Numbered from the stretch's first letter, positions 27,234-36,875 are shown. The stretch: 64,000 nt of DNA from an uncultured Lachnospiraceae bacterium (GCA_910577955.1 CAJTNC010000002.1:121233-185232); one strand, 5' to 3'. Notes: a model not told the origin generated them from the letters alone. Numbers and translations are program-made.

Positions 27234-28559
27234 CTAAGAAAAAATAGCGTTCATTTCCTCCACTGTTTCCTCAAATCCGGTCTTTGTGTCCACATCCTGC
27301 ATCAGGAACTCGTTCACTTGCCCGATCTTGGAAATCGCATAGTCGATATCCGGATTGCTGCCCGCTTTATACGCACCGATATTGATGAGGTCTTCCGCCT
27401 CCTGATAAGTGGCCAGCACATTTTTTAACTTCCCGGCCATCGCTTTGTGCTCTCTGGTGGCGATAGCGCTCATGCATCTGGAAATGCTCTGCAGCACATC
27501 GATAGCCGGATAGTGATTCTTATGGGCAAGTTTCCGATTTAACATGATGTGGCCGTCCAGAATACTTCTGGCCGTATCCGTGATCGGTTCGTTAAAATCA
27601 TCGCCGTCCACAAGCACTGTGTAGAGACCGGTGATAGATCCTTTGTCGGACCGTCCCGCCCGCTCTAACAGCTTCGGCATTTCCGCGTACACGCTGGGAG
27701 GATATCCTCTGGATACCGGCGGTTCCCCGCTGGCAAGCCCGATCTCCCGCTGAGCCATCGAAAATCGCGTCAGAGAGTCCATCATCAGAAGGACGTCCTT
27801 CCCCTGATCCCTGAAATATTCCGCGATAGCGGTGGCCGTCTTCGCCGCCTTATTTCGCTCGAGAGCCGGCTTATCCGAAGTGGCCACCACCACCACCGAA
27901 CGCGCCATACCTTCCGGCCCTAAATCTCTCTCTATAAATTCGCGCACCTCTCTGCCGCGCTCTCCGATCAGCGCGATCACATTGATCTGCGCTGTCGTAT
28001 TTCTGGCAAACATGCCCATCAGCGTAGATTTCCCCACGCCGGAGCCGGCAAAAATACCGATACGCTGTCCTTTTCCCACTGTCATAAGACCATCCACCGC
28101 CTTCACTCCCAGAGGGAGCACTTCATCAATGATCTCTCTGCCCAGCGGATCAGGCGGAGCCGCCTCCACCGGGTATCTGGCCGAAGCTTCAAAACCCGAA
28201 CCATCGATGGGCCTTCCCAATCCGTCTAAGGTCCTGCCCAGAATATCATCCGTTATATCCACCATCAGCGGTGTATTCGTGTTCTCCACAATGCTGCCGG
28301 AGCCGATACCATCCGTTACTTCATAGGGCATAAGCTGGGTCATCCCGCTCTTAAAGCCCACCACTTCCGCCATGATGGGCGCCCCCGCATTCTGACCGCC
28401 CGTGGGAAATACCCGGCAGATATCGCCAAGTCTCGCGTCGGGACCTGCCGACTCAATAGTCAGTCCGATCACGTTCACCACTTTTCCCATCTTCTTAAAC
28501 AAGGGCTCTTCTATCGCTTTTTCATATTTTTTCAAATCAGCGGACAGCAATGTTTCCAA
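27234..28559 (-). CDS. fliI: Flagellar export ATPase FliI
   Basis: The 441-residue ATPase is related to F1-beta and energises export. Walker A is 'AGSGVGKS' at about 171-178. 'VIALIGERGREVREFIERDL' and Walker B 'VLLMMDSLTRFSMAQREIGL' are intact. The start is TTG, 7 bases after an AGGAG site; no better in-frame start is present. It lies between fliH and fliJ. Confidence 0.97.
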   Translation of the reverse strand: METLLSADLKKYEKAIEEPLFKKMGKVVNVIGLTIESAGPDARLGDICRVFPTGGQNAGAPIMAEVVGFKSGMTQLMPYEVTDGIGSGSIVENTNTPLMVDITDDILGRTLDGLGRPIDGSGFEASARYPVEAAPPDPLGREIIDEVLPLGVKAVDGLMTVGKGQRIGIFAGSGVGKSTLMGMFARNTTAQINVIALIGERGREVREFIERDLGPEGMARSVVVVATSDKPALERNKAAKTATAIAEYFRDQGKDVLLMMDSLTRFSMAQREIGLASGEPPVSRGYPPSVYAEMPKLLERAGRSDKGSITGLYTVLVDGDDFNEPITDTARSILDGHIMLNRKLAHKNHYPAIDVLQSISRCMSAIATREHKAMAGKLKNVLATYQEAEDLINIGAYKAGSNPDIDYAISKIGQVNEFLMQDVDTKTGFEETVEEMNAIFS

Positions 28560-28584
28560 AAGTTTTCTCCTATCCTTCTGTTCC

Positions 28585-29457
28585 CTATTTTTGATGTGCC
28601 AGCATATGTATCCTGTGTTTCAATTCCTCCAGTTCCACATCGATACTGCAGTCAAATAGACCGCCGCCGGTCTCAATCATTCCCTCTCCCTGTCTCATCG
28701 TGACATCTGCCACCAGATCTACCCTGACACCGGCCATCCCCGCAGCCAGTTCCTCCTTGCGGGTATTGACATATTCGTAATCCGCCTGAGATACTCTGAC
28801 AATAAATTCCCTGCCGCTGTCGATCCTGTGCAATGTAGTATCCAATAGATGAAAAATAATTTCTCTGTTTTCTTTTAATCCCGCCGCAAAAACATGGTCA
28901 TAGATGGCTGTCAGTTCATCTATCACCATGGGTTCCATCTCCAGCAGTTTCTTCTCATACTCCAGATGAAGCTTCTCCCGCAGCGCTTCCGTTTCCTGTA
29001 TCTGTTCCTCCGCCTGCCGTCTTGCTTCCTCCGCTTCCAGAAGCGCCTGCTCATGGCCTTTGGCAAACCCGTCGTCGAATCCTGCCTGCCTGCCCTCTTC
29101 TATCGCCTGCATTTTAAGCCTCTCCGCCTCGGAAACGGCGGCAGCTTTCATTTCCTCTATCTCCACTCTGGCAGCTTCCAGCAATTCCTCCGGAGACGGC
29201 CCCTCGTAGACAGGAGCCTCCCGGTATAGCGTACCATCCTCCTCACCGAAAAGCGCCCTCGCCGTCTCGCCGTCCATCCCGGTTTCCTCCGTCAGGTTTT
29301 CATCTCCGCCGGAAACCGGGACCGCTAAATGGGATATGCTCTGAAACCCTGTCTGCTCGAGACGTTTTGCCACAATTTCATTAGAATCTATGATCTTTGC
29401 TTCCTCTCTACGGAAATTGACAAATCCTGACTTTAATAAATTAGACAACGACCTCAT
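28585..29457 (-). CDS. fliH: Export ATPase regulator FliH
   Basis: The 290-residue protein has a long Glu/Ala/Arg-rich helical centre (about 95-170, 'EAARVEIEEMKAAAVSEAER') with small-residue spacing typical of FliH, and a C-terminal V-ATPase E/FliH domain (about 180-288). It holds FliI at the C-ring. The start overlaps the fliG stop by 17 bases, so translation is coupled. Confidence 0.93.
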   Translation of the reverse strand: MRSLSNLLKSGFVNFRREEAKIIDSNEIVAKRLEQTGFQSISHLAVPVSGGDENLTEETGMDGETARALFGEEDGTLYREAPVYEGPSPEELLEAARVEIEEMKAAAVSEAERLKMQAIEEGRQAGFDDGFAKGHEQALLEAEEARRQAEEQIQETEALREKLHLEYEKKLLEMEPMVIDELTAIYDHVFAAGLKENREIIFHLLDTTLHRIDSGREFIVRVSQADYEYVNTRKEELAAGMAGVRVDLVADVTMRQGEGMIETGGGLFDCSIDVELEELKHRIHMLAHQK

Positions 29458-30460
29458 CTCCTCCGCCTCTGGAAATAACGATCTCTCCCGAATCTTCCAG
29501 TTTTCTGATGATATTCACGATCTTCTGCTGTGCTTCTTCTACGTCTTTCATCCTGACAGGACCCATAAATTCCATGTCTTCCTGTATCATAGCCGCAAGA
29601 CGTTTTGAGAGATTGTTGAACACAACGTTCTTCACCTCTTCGTTGGAACTCTTCAGAGAAACGGCAAGATCGTTGTTGTCCACGTCTCTAAGCACACGCT
29701 GGATCGACCTGTCATCGAGAAGCAGAATATCTTCAAATACGAACATCTTCTTCCTGATCTCGTCAGCAAGCTCTGGCTCTTCGATCTCCAACATCTCCAT
29801 AATATGTTTCTCTGTTCCTCTGTCCACCGTATTCAGGATATCTACCACGGCATCCACACCGCCGACGATCGTGAAATCCTGATTGACAAGAGCTGCCAGT
29901 TTTGACTCCAAAATACTTTCCACCTCTTTGATGATATCCGGGCTGGTTCTATCCATAACCGCAATACGCTTCGCCACATCCGACTGCTTATCAGGCGGAA
30001 GCGCGGAAATGATCATAGCCGCCTGCCCCGGCGCCAAATAGGACAAAATGAGCGCTATTGTCTGCGGGTGTTCGTCCTGTATAAAGTTGAGAAGCTGCGA
30101 AGCGTCCGTCTTTCTGACAAACTCGAAAGGTTTTACCTGCAATGATGCGGTCAGCTTGCTGATCACATCCACCGCCTTATCCTCACCGAGGGCTTTCTCA
30201 AGCACTTCCTTCGCGTAACCGATACCGCCTTCGGCAATATACTGCTGCGCGAGGCAGAGGCCGTAAAACTCATTTGTAACCGAATCCTTGAGCTGAGGCG
30301 TGATGCTTCTTGTGTTGGCTATCTCCAGCGTCAGTTCTTCTATCTCTTCTTCTTTTAAATGCTTAAATATCTGGGAGGACAATTCAGGCCCGAGCGCGAT
30401 TAAAAGAACCGCCGCTTTTTGCAGACCTCCTAATTCCTCTATCCCCGTTTCACTTGCCAT
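29441..30460 (-). CDS. fliG: Flagellar motor switch protein FliG
   Basis: The 339-residue rotor protein has the N-terminal FliF-binding part ('KAAVLLIALGPELSSQIFKH'), the middle domain with 'EHPQTIALILSYL', and the C-terminal torque domain containing 'FEDILLLDDRSIQRVLRDVD', shown in outline, with the charged residues that face MotA. Length and motifs are typical. It follows fliF by six bases. Confidence 0.97.
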   Translation of the reverse strand: MASETGIEELGGLQKAAVLLIALGPELSSQIFKHLKEEEIEELTLEIANTRSITPQLKDSVTNEFYGLCLAQQYIAEGGIGYAKEVLEKALGEDKAVDVISKLTASLQVKPFEFVRKTDASQLLNFIQDEHPQTIALILSYLAPGQAAMIISALPPDKQSDVAKRIAVMDRTSPDIIKEVESILESKLAALVNQDFTIVGGVDAVVDILNTVDRGTEKHIMEMLEIEEPELADEIRKKMFVFEDILLLDDRSIQRVLRDVDNNDLAVSLKSSNEEVKNVVFNNLSKRLAAMIQEDMEFMGPVRMKDVEEAQQKIVNIIRKLEDSGEIVISRGGGDEVVV

Positions 30461-30466
30461 ATCCTG

Positions 30467-32077
30467 TTACCCCCATTCTTCGTTCAGCCAGTTACGCAGC
30501 AGATTTGCTGCCGCTTCCGGATTCTCCTGCACAAATTTTTCCAGTATAAGGCGCTCCTCCGACTTCGGTTCCGCCTCGATCTCCTCAAGCGGCTCCTCCG
30601 GCGTAGACTGCAGCAATTCATCCACAGGCAGCGGCTCCTCCGGTTCTTCCGGTACTCTCTCCCGCATCATGCTCCGCAGAATGACAAACGCAAGCAATCC
30701 TAATATCAACAGGATCAGAACAAACGCAATCACATCCGTGGCTTTGACATCGAGTCCTTCCTTATCAACAAACCAGTTTTCCTCGTATGCGACAATAGAA
30801 ATATTCTCCGCCGGGATACCTGTTGACATAGCCACGACATTGATCCAGTCCGCATCATTCTCCACTCTTCTGCGGCCGCTGTTCTGCGCCTTGTATTCCT
30901 CCCAGCTGATACCGTCTAAAAGTCCTTGGCTCTTCACCGTCTCCTCATTCACAATAATGTAGTCGATGGCCGTGATACCTGCTGAAGAACTCTGATAATC
31001 GATAATGCCTCCGACGCTGCTCGAGGTAGTGACCCTCTCGCTCGGTACATATTTATAGTTTTCCTCCGAAGTGCTGGTACTCTGATTGCCGTTCGTATCA
31101 AGCACATAGGTGGGCGGTTCGTCGTTAGTATCAGTTCCGGGAATATCTCCGCCTCCGGACGTAGCGTCCGAATTATAGATATGCGCTTCCGCCAGAAGTC
31201 CCTGCGTGGAGTTTGCCGGCGCATAATAATTGTGGTCTACTACCTGTGTGTCAGAAAAGTCGATAACCAGATTGACCGCCGCCTCAATACTGTCAAAGTT
31301 GTTGGTTCCTTTGAGGGCGTTCTTTATTTTTAAGCCTACGGCTTCCTCTGATTCCTGTTTGATCACCATCGGAGAGTTAGATGTACCGGAAATATAGAAA
31401 TTGTCGTCGCCGGAGAAGAGCATCATGCCGGTGGTCGTATCCATGATCGTGATATTTTCCGTAGTCTCATTCCCTAAAGCCGTCGCCACTGCACGGGCCA
31501 GAAATGCCGCATTGTCACTGGAAAATTCTCCGTTCAATTTCAGCGCGACAGAAGCGGAAGACTCCTGCTTTACAGCAATCAGCGTACCGTTCTCCTCAGG
31601 TACATGCAGCACCACCGTAGCTCTCTCGATCACGTCAAACATGCCGAGAAAGTCATGCTCCAATTCATCCTGCAGCATCTCAATATAACGTTTCCGCTTA
31701 TCCGCCTCCGTTACCCCGAGACCGCCCTCTGTCACCTGATCGATGCTATAACGATCCGAAATAATGCTGTTTGAGGCAAGCAAAAGATTGGCGTTCCCAA
31801 GCTGGGATGTCGCCACTTCCACTCTAAGTCCATCGTCCGATATCCTATATGTATACCCGCCCTCGTCATCCAGTATCTGCTTGATCTGGGCACCCTCGCT
31901 GGCCGACTGGCACTCTTTCAACAGCGTATACTGCGGTCTGCTAATATATGTTATCACTACTGCCAGAGTAAGTATGATGGCTGCTGCGATACATACGATC
32001 ATTGTACGCTGCTTTATCTTCAGACTCTTCCACCATTCTATGATCTTATTGAATAATTCTTTCAGTCTTTCCTGCAT
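30467..32077 (-). CDS. fliF: MS-ring protein FliF
   Basis: The 536-residue protein builds the inner-membrane MS ring. It has an N-terminal membrane helix (about 27-47), ring-building motifs ('LGNANLLLASN', 'ARVVLHVPE'-like 'ATVVLHVPEEN'), a long Ser/Thr-rich beta-collar insertion (about 285-365), a second membrane helix (about 440-465) and an acidic C-terminal FliG-binding tail ending 'LRNWLNEEWG'. It lies between fliE and fliG. Confidence 0.97.
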   Translation of the reverse strand: MQERLKELFNKIIEWWKSLKIKQRTMIVCIAAAIILTLAVVITYISRPQYTLLKECQSASEGAQIKQILDDEGGYTYRISDDGLRVEVATSQLGNANLLLASNSIISDRYSIDQVTEGGLGVTEADKRKRYIEMLQDELEHDFLGMFDVIERATVVLHVPEENGTLIAVKQESSASVALKLNGEFSSDNAAFLARAVATALGNETTENITIMDTTTGMMLFSGDDNFYISGTSNSPMVIKQESEEAVGLKIKNALKGTNNFDSIEAAVNLVIDFSDTQVVDHNYYAPANSTQGLLAEAHIYNSDATSGGGDIPGTDTNDEPPTYVLDTNGNQSTSTSEENYKYVPSERVTTSSSVGGIIDYQSSSAGITAIDYIIVNEETVKSQGLLDGISWEEYKAQNSGRRRVENDADWINVVAMSTGIPAENISIVAYEENWFVDKEGLDVKATDVIAFVLILLILGLLAFVILRSMMRERVPEEPEEPLPVDELLQSTPEEPLEEIEAEPKSEERLILEKFVQENPEAAANLLRNWLNEEWG

Positions 32078-32144
32078 CCGGATACTTCTCCCAACTGTAC
32101 TTTATCTTTCCTGCCGCCCAAACAGGCCGCAAAAGGCGAAACAC

Positions 32145-32474
32145 TCAAATCTGCATCTGCATGATTTCTCTGTAAGCTTCCAACAGTCTGTCTCTGATAG
32201 CCGTCGTATAGTTTAAAGCCTGAGAAGCTTTGCTCAGCGCAATTGTCAGATCATGGGGATTATCCACTTCGCCCATGGCCCATTTCAGTTCCATATCCTC
32301 TTTGTCCGACTGGTAAGAATTAGTCAGATTTAAATTTTTGATAGCCGTATCCAACAGGGAGTCGAATCCCCCTCTCTCTTCCTTCTTAATCGGGCTATTC
32401 AGCGCAGATGTGGCTTTCTGTGCCGTCTCGATCAAATCGCTTGAATTTACATATAGTAAAGATGTAATGTCCAT
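32145..32474 (-). CDS. fliE: Hook-basal body protein FliE
   Basis: The 109-residue protein joins the MS ring to the rod. The C-terminal segment has the family features 'NPHDLTIALSKASQALNYTT' and 'IRDRLLEAYREIMQMQI'. It is helical with no signal peptide. It follows flgC by 45 bp, in the conserved flgB-flgC-fliE order. Confidence 0.95.
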   Translation of the reverse strand: MDITSLLYVNSSDLIETAQKATSALNSPIKKEERGGFDSLLDTAIKNLNLTNSYQSDKEDMELKWAMGEVDNPHDLTIALSKASQALNYTTAIRDRLLEAYREIMQMQI

Positions 32475-32519
32475 AATTTATGTCGTCATCCTTTCACACT
32501 TTTTATGCGACTGTCATGA

Positions 32520-33014
32520 TCAGGCCTGCCCGCCTATCGACAGTCCTCTCTGCGCCATACTCTTGCTTGCTTCGAAAGCCGTAGCGTTGGCTTCATAAGC
32601 CCGGCTGGCATCTATCAGATTGACAAACTCCGTCACCGCATCCACGTTTGGATACATTACATAGCCATTTTCGTCCGCGTCCGGATGTGCAGGATCATAG
32701 ACCATCTTCATCTCTGTCCATTCATCATCATAAACACCGGTTACTTTCACACCTGCCCCTGAATATTGATTTTGATACTTATCCCTGTATTTCCCCCATT
32801 TGTCCGCATACCGATCACGCTGTTCATCCAAAATATTGGAAAACGGCGTCTTGCTGCCCCTCTCCTGAAAAGTCACCACCTGCCTGCGATAAGGGGTTCC
32901 GTCCTCAGTTCTGGTCGTATTCATATTCGCCAGATTCTCTGATATGATATCCATGCGATAGCGCTCCGCCGTCATACCCGATGCGCTGATATCAAAAGCT
33001 TTAAAAAGTCCCAT
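32520..33014 (-). CDS. flgC: Proximal rod protein FlgC
   Basis: The 164-residue rod protein has the N-terminal signature 'FDISASGMTAERYRMDIIS' and 'NLANMNTT', and the C-terminal 'EFVNLIDASRAYEANATAFE' helix. Insertion of a Lys/Tyr/Gly-rich loop in the middle is within normal variation. It lies 65 bp after flgB. Confidence 0.96.
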   Translation of the reverse strand: MGLFKAFDISASGMTAERYRMDIISENLANMNTTRTEDGTPYRRQVVTFQERGSKTPFSNILDEQRDRYADKWGKYRDKYQNQYSGAGVKVTGVYDDEWTEMKMVYDPAHPDADENGYVMYPNVDAVTEFVNLIDASRAYEANATAFEASKSMAQRGLSIGGQA

Positions 33015-33079
33015 TGCCTGCTCCTTGTCTCTGCTTTCTTCTATCCTGCAGTATTTTTCTAAGTATGTTCTCTATCTTT

Positions 33080-33478
33080 TTACTTTGTCACTGTTCTAAG
33101 ATCGTTGAACTCTGCCGTGATCGCTGTTGTCAACCCGTTATAATAAATCTGGTTCTCCGCCAGATACACGTTCTCCACATCAACGTCCACATTATTCTCA
33201 TCTTTTCTATAAGAATATCCACCGTAATCTATGTATGATTTGGGCCTTAGATCCTCATTCCTCAAAGCTGCCACCTTCTGATCGGTAGTCATATAGCGGA
33301 ACTGGCTCATGGCCTCCTTTAACTGCGCTTTAAAGTCCACATCCTCCCGCTTATAGCCCGGCGTATTCACATTTGCAAGATTATTGTTGATACAGTCATT
33401 TCTGATCCATGCGGCATCCGCTGCCTTATCGAGCACTCGCATGTAATCGTAAATACTTGTGTTTAACAGGGTACTCAT
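33080..33478 (-). CDS. flgB: Proximal rod protein FlgB, first gene of the fla/che operon
   Basis: The 132-residue protein has 'WIRNDCINNNLANVNTPGYK', the rod-protein signature, near residues 23-42 and a C-terminal helical end 'GLTTAITAEFNDLRTV'. It is the first gene of the 37-gene cluster. A GGAGA site precedes the ATG and a sigma-A-like promoter lies about 50 bases upstream. The order codY-flgB matches Bacillus subtilis. Confidence 0.95.
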   Translation of the reverse strand: MSTLLNTSIYDYMRVLDKAADAAWIRNDCINNNLANVNTPGYKREDVDFKAQLKEAMSQFRYMTTDQKVAALRNEDLRPKSYIDYGGYSYRKDENNVDVDVENVYLAENQIYYNGLTTAITAEFNDLRTVTK

Positions 33479-33527
33479 CGCGTCTCCTTTCCCATTTTAG
33501 AAAACTGCTCACTTTTTCCCATATACT

Positions 33528-33555
33528 ATTATACGAAAACACATCAAAAAAACAA
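33528..33555 (-). promoter_or_regulatory. Probable fla/che operon promoter
   Basis: A perfect TATAAT (33528-33533) lies 16 bases after TTGTTT (33550-33555) on the minus strand. The -35 is weak. The expected transcript starts about 40 bases before flgB. An A/T-rich imperfect CodY-like site (33496-33510, about 10 of 15 positions) lies between promoter and gene and is only suggestive. Confidence 0.5.
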
Positions 33556-33596
33556 GTGTTTTTTCAAATACAATATTTTCCGTATGCATAAACAAC

Positions 33597-33630
33597 AAAA
33601 GGAACCTATCGCTTCCAATAAATTCCTTTT
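33597..33630 (-). terminator. Terminator of codY
   Basis: Arms AAAAGGAA (33597-33604) and TTCCTTTT (33623-33630) form an 8-bp stem, with a T-rich run on the minus strand after it. It lies 49 bases after the codY stop and before the flgB promoter, so codY and fla/che are probably separate transcripts. Confidence 0.55.
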
Positions 33631-33678
33631 CCCCTTCCAGTCAATCCTTGACTATTTACCGATTTTTCCACCGTCAAC

Positions 33679-34470
33679 CTATTTTTTCCCGATTTGCACT
33701 TTCAACCCCGCTATCTCTTCATAGATCGCATCATTCAGCACTTTGATAGAGGTTCCCTTCATGCCGGAGGAACGTGACTCAATCACTCCGGCGCTCTCAA
33801 ATTTCCGCAGAGCATTCACGATCACAGAACGGGTAATCCCCACCCTGTCTGCAATCTTACTCGCCACAAGTATGCCTTCTCTTCCGTTGAGTTCATCAAA
33901 GATACAGACGATTGCTTCCATCTCTGAATAAGAGAGCGTTCCCACCGCAGATTTCACCACCGCAAGCTTCCTGCTCTCAGCTGCTGTCTCCTCGCTGACC
34001 GCCCGCAACATTTCAAGCCCCACCACGGTACTGCCGTACTCACACAAGATAATGTCATCTATATCATATGTTTGATTCTCCTTATAGATGAACAAAGTTC
34101 CCAATCTTTCGCCGGCGATCTCAATGGGTGAAATCAACGCTTCATATTTTTTGGCGATTCTTTCCTCAAATCCCAACGTCTCCAGATTAACATTCTCCTT
34201 TGTAGAGAGCACTCCCAACAGTCTTTCGTTTAACAGGCTGTCTACAAATTTTCCTACATTATCCGAAAGCAGCACATCCAATGCTTTGATATCGGGCAAC
34301 TCTCCTACGCCCAATACTTTTCCTTTTCTGCTGATTACGAGAACATTAGAATTTAAAATATCTTTCATGACTTTACAGATATCATTAAAAACCACTTTAC
34401 TGGAACTATTATTATGTAATAACTTTCCTATTTTTCTCGTTTTATCCAATAACTGTACGCTGCTGCTCAC
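33679..34470 (-). CDS. codY: Global nutritional repressor CodY
   Basis: CodY senses branched-chain amino acids and GTP and represses many genes, including motility in relatives. The 263-residue protein has an N-terminal GAF domain (about 1-160) and a C-terminal winged helix with 'KIADRVGITRSVIVNALRKF' and 'ESRSSGMKGTSIKVLND', the most conserved CodY sequence. The start is GTG after a GAGGTGA site. It lies just upstream of flgB, as in Bacillus. Confidence 0.97.
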   Translation of the reverse strand: MSSSVQLLDKTRKIGKLLHNNSSSKVVFNDICKVMKDILNSNVLVISRKGKVLGVGELPDIKALDVLLSDNVGKFVDSLLNERLLGVLSTKENVNLETLGFEERIAKKYEALISPIEIAGERLGTLFIYKENQTYDIDDIILCEYGSTVVGLEMLRAVSEETAAESRKLAVVKSAVGTLSYSEMEAIVCIFDELNGREGILVASKIADRVGITRSVIVNALRKFESAGVIESRSSGMKGTSIKVLNDAIYEEIAGLKVQIGKK

Positions 34471-34526
34471 AAATCACCTCTCTCACCTATATACCGGCCA
34501 TAACTCCATCAGGCTCTTTGGTATAG

Positions 34527-34588
34527 AATTTTCACTAAAACCGATATACATTTAACGAAATTTTATCATACTTCTTTCTATAATGCAA
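34527..34588 (-). promoter_or_regulatory. codY promoter with possible CodY box
   Basis: TTGCAT (34583-34588) and TAAAAT (34560-34565) are 17 bases apart on the minus strand. Just downstream, 34527-34541 matches the CodY motif AATTTTCWGAAAATT at 11 of 15 positions, which would suit self-repression. The promoter is fair; the operator is weak evidence. Confidence 0.45.
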
Positions 34589-34679
34589 ATACATTCTGAT
34601 ATATTCTGCATATTTCTACATATTGGCAAAAATAATCTAAAACCGCCTGTTGTCCGCAATATTTTTTCACTCTCTGCCG

Positions 34680-35498
34680 TCACAGCTTTTTCATCATGGA
34701 TATCCTGCCGTTATATATCGTATAATATGCAAATCCGCAGTCTTTAAGCAATTCCTCCGCCTTGTCAAAACCCGATGCCACCTCGGGCACTCTGTGCGCA
34801 TCGGAACCCACGGTAATCAATTCGCCTCCCATCTCCCGGTAGCGCTTTAGCACATCCCTCGTCGGATTCATCTCCTTCATTCCCTTTCTGACGCCTGCGG
34901 TATTTAACTCAAGCGCTTTCTCTCTGTCTATCAGATAAGAAAGAATCCTGTCGATCACATCTTTATACTTTGCGTACTCATACTGCCTGTCCATCTTTTT
35001 ACAGTAACGGATAATATAATCCAAATGACCAAGACAGTCAAAATTACCGAAAGCCCTGATATTGAGATATGTTTCCTCCAGATACTCCCTAAGAGCCTCC
35101 TCCTCATCTTTTTCCTCAAAGAATTCCGGATAGTAGGGATCTTTTCCTCCGCAGACATGCAGCGATGCAATCACAAAATCATATTCGTGAGCTTTGATAA
35201 AACGCACGTTTTCTTTGGCTACATGGGTCTGCATGCCGCACTCCAAACCGAATAATAACTCGATCTGATCCTCATATTTCTTTTTCAGGCCAAGCAGTTC
35301 ATAGAGATAAGAATCCGCGTTCAATTCAAACTTATCGCTCACTTCTGTCCCAAAAGGCCGGAAGTCAAAGTCCACATGCTCCGTAAAGCACATTGTTTCC
35401 AGTCCGGCGGCAATGCCGCTTTTCACCATCTCCTCCATAGGCGCGTCGCTGTCCCCGGAATGATGAGAATGTAAATGATAATCTGCTCTGATTGACAT
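34680..35498 (-). CDS. PHP-family phosphatase, histidinol-phosphatase-like
   Basis: The 272-residue protein is a PHP-domain metallophosphoesterase. Metal ligands are visible in 'DYHLHSHHSGDS' (residues 6-17), 'FTEHVDFD', 'GLECG', 'FVIASLHV' and 'TVGSDAHR'. The family includes HisK/HisJ histidinol-phosphatase. The nearest histidine gene in the window, hisA-like at 42 kb, is not adjacent, so the substrate is inferred only. It is divergent from the aldo/keto reductase. Confidence 0.8.
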   Translation of the reverse strand: MSIRADYHLHSHHSGDSDAPMEEMVKSGIAAGLETMCFTEHVDFDFRPFGTEVSDKFELNADSYLYELLGLKKKYEDQIELLFGLECGMQTHVAKENVRFIKAHEYDFVIASLHVCGGKDPYYPEFFEEKDEEEALREYLEETYLNIRAFGNFDCLGHLDYIIRYCKKMDRQYEYAKYKDVIDRILSYLIDREKALELNTAGVRKGMKEMNPTRDVLKRYREMGGELITVGSDAHRVPEVASGFDKAEELLKDCGFAYYTIYNGRISMMKKL

Positions 35499-35579
35499 AT
35501 TGTACCCCCTTTTTCATTTCATCTTAGCATTTCCGGTTTAGTTTTACAATATTTAAAAATCCCTCTGTCTGAAAAAGAA

Positions 35580-35608
35580 TTGACATCAATTTACCAAAAG
35601 TTTATATT
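35580..35608 (+). promoter_or_regulatory. Promoter of the aldo/keto reductase gene
   Basis: Consensus TTGACA (35580-35585), 17-base spacer, TATATT (35603-35608). It lies about 65 bases before the ATG at 35674. Confidence 0.65.
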
Positions 35609-35673
35609 ACTATTACATAAACACCGAACAGATAAATATTTCTGATATCATTTTAAATGAAAGCGAGGTTCCC

Positions 35674-36855
35674 ATGCAATATAGAAAAAACAGATCCGGC
35701 GAAGACATCTCACTCTTAGGCTACGGCTGCATGCGTTTTTCGAGGAAAGGTGGCAGCATTGATCTCGATAAAGCCGAGAAAGAGATCCGTCTCGCCCTAG
35801 AAGGCGGCGTAAATTACTTTGATACCGCCTATATCTATCCGGGCAGCGAGGCAGCACTCGGCGAGATTTTCACCCGCATCGGCTGCCGTGAAAAAGTGCA
35901 GATCGCCACAAAACTTCCCCACTATCTGATCAAATCCATGGAAGGCATTGAAAAAACCTTTGAGGAGCAGTGCAAACGATTAAAAACCGACTACATCGAC
36001 TACTATCTGATGCATATGCTGACCGACGTAGAAACTTGGGAAAAACTAAAAAAACTGGGGATCGAACAATGGATCGAGGAAAAGAAAAAGTCCGGAAAGA
36101 TCAGACACATCGGCTTTTCCTACCACGGCCATACGGATATGTTTTGTCAGTTGATCGACGCCTACGACTGGGATTTCACCCAGATTCAGTACAACTACAT
36201 GGACGAACACTCTCAGGCGGGCAGGCGGGGCCTTCAGTACGCCGCCGAAAAAGGCATTCCCGTCATCATCATGGAGGGACTGCGGGGCGGAAAACTTGTA
36301 AACCTGCTGCCGGATACCGCCAAAAAGCTGATCGCGGAACACGATCCGAAGCGCAGCCCGGCAGAGTGGGCCTTCAGGTGGCTCTACAGCCAGCCGGAAG
36401 TGACCTGTGTGCTGTCCGGCATGAACTCCGGGGAAATGGTAAAAGAAAATCTCCGTATCGCCGACGAGACGAAAGCCTTGGATTTCACGAAAGAAGATTT
36501 TGCTCTGATCGAAAAGGTAAAAAAGGAGATCCAGAAAACCGTGAAAGTAGGCTGCACCGGCTGCGGGTACTGCATGCCCTGTCCGATGGGCGTGGACATT
36601 CCGGAAACTTTCCGCTGCTACAACAATTACTATGCCGAGGGGAAGGGCGCAGCCAAAAGAGAATATATGCAGTGCACGATCTTCCGCAAACAACACAGCA
36701 ACGCTTCCGCCTGCATCGCCTGCGGAAAATGTGAAACCCACTGTCCGCAGCAAATCCCCATCCGTAAAGAATTAAAAGATGCGGCTGCCAAACTGGAAGA
36801 TGCCAAATTTGTCATCGCAAAGAAAGCCATCCGGCTGTTTAAGTTATGGGGATAG
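35674..36855 (+). CDS. Aldo/keto reductase with C-terminal 4Fe-4S domain
   Basis: The 393-residue protein has an N-terminal AKR barrel (about 1-280) with catalytic pattern 'YFDTAYIYPGSEAALG', 'IATKLPH' and 'YYLMHML'. A C-terminal ferredoxin-like part follows with 'CTGCGYCMPCPMGVDIP' and 'CIACGKCETHCPQQIPI', enough cysteines for two 4Fe-4S clusters. Such fusions are common in anaerobic Clostridia. The physiological substrate is unknown. It is monocistronic, with its own promoter and a strong terminator. Confidence 0.9.
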   Translation: MQYRKNRSGEDISLLGYGCMRFSRKGGSIDLDKAEKEIRLALEGGVNYFDTAYIYPGSEAALGEIFTRIGCREKVQIATKLPHYLIKSMEGIEKTFEEQCKRLKTDYIDYYLMHMLTDVETWEKLKKLGIEQWIEEKKKSGKIRHIGFSYHGHTDMFCQLIDAYDWDFTQIQYNYMDEHSQAGRRGLQYAAEKGIPVIIMEGLRGGKLVNLLPDTAKKLIAEHDPKRSPAEWAFRWLYSQPEVTCVLSGMNSGEMVKENLRIADETKALDFTKEDFALIEKVKKEIQKTVKVGCTGCGYCMPCPMGVDIPETFRCYNNYYAEGKGAAKREYMQCTIFRKQHSNASACIACGKCETHCPQQIPIRKELKDAAAKLEDAKFVIAKKAIRLFKLWG

Positions 36856-36875
36856 GCAATAGCCCCTGCTTACGC

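Noticed and set aside
34527..34552. Plus-strand sigma-28-like TATA-N15-ACCGATAT near codY
   Set aside because: The -35 part is poor and no plus-strand gene follows.
36046..36753. 235-codon frame opposite the aldo/keto reductase
   Set aside because: Shadow of the plus-strand gene, which has catalytic and Fe-S motifs; no own start signals.
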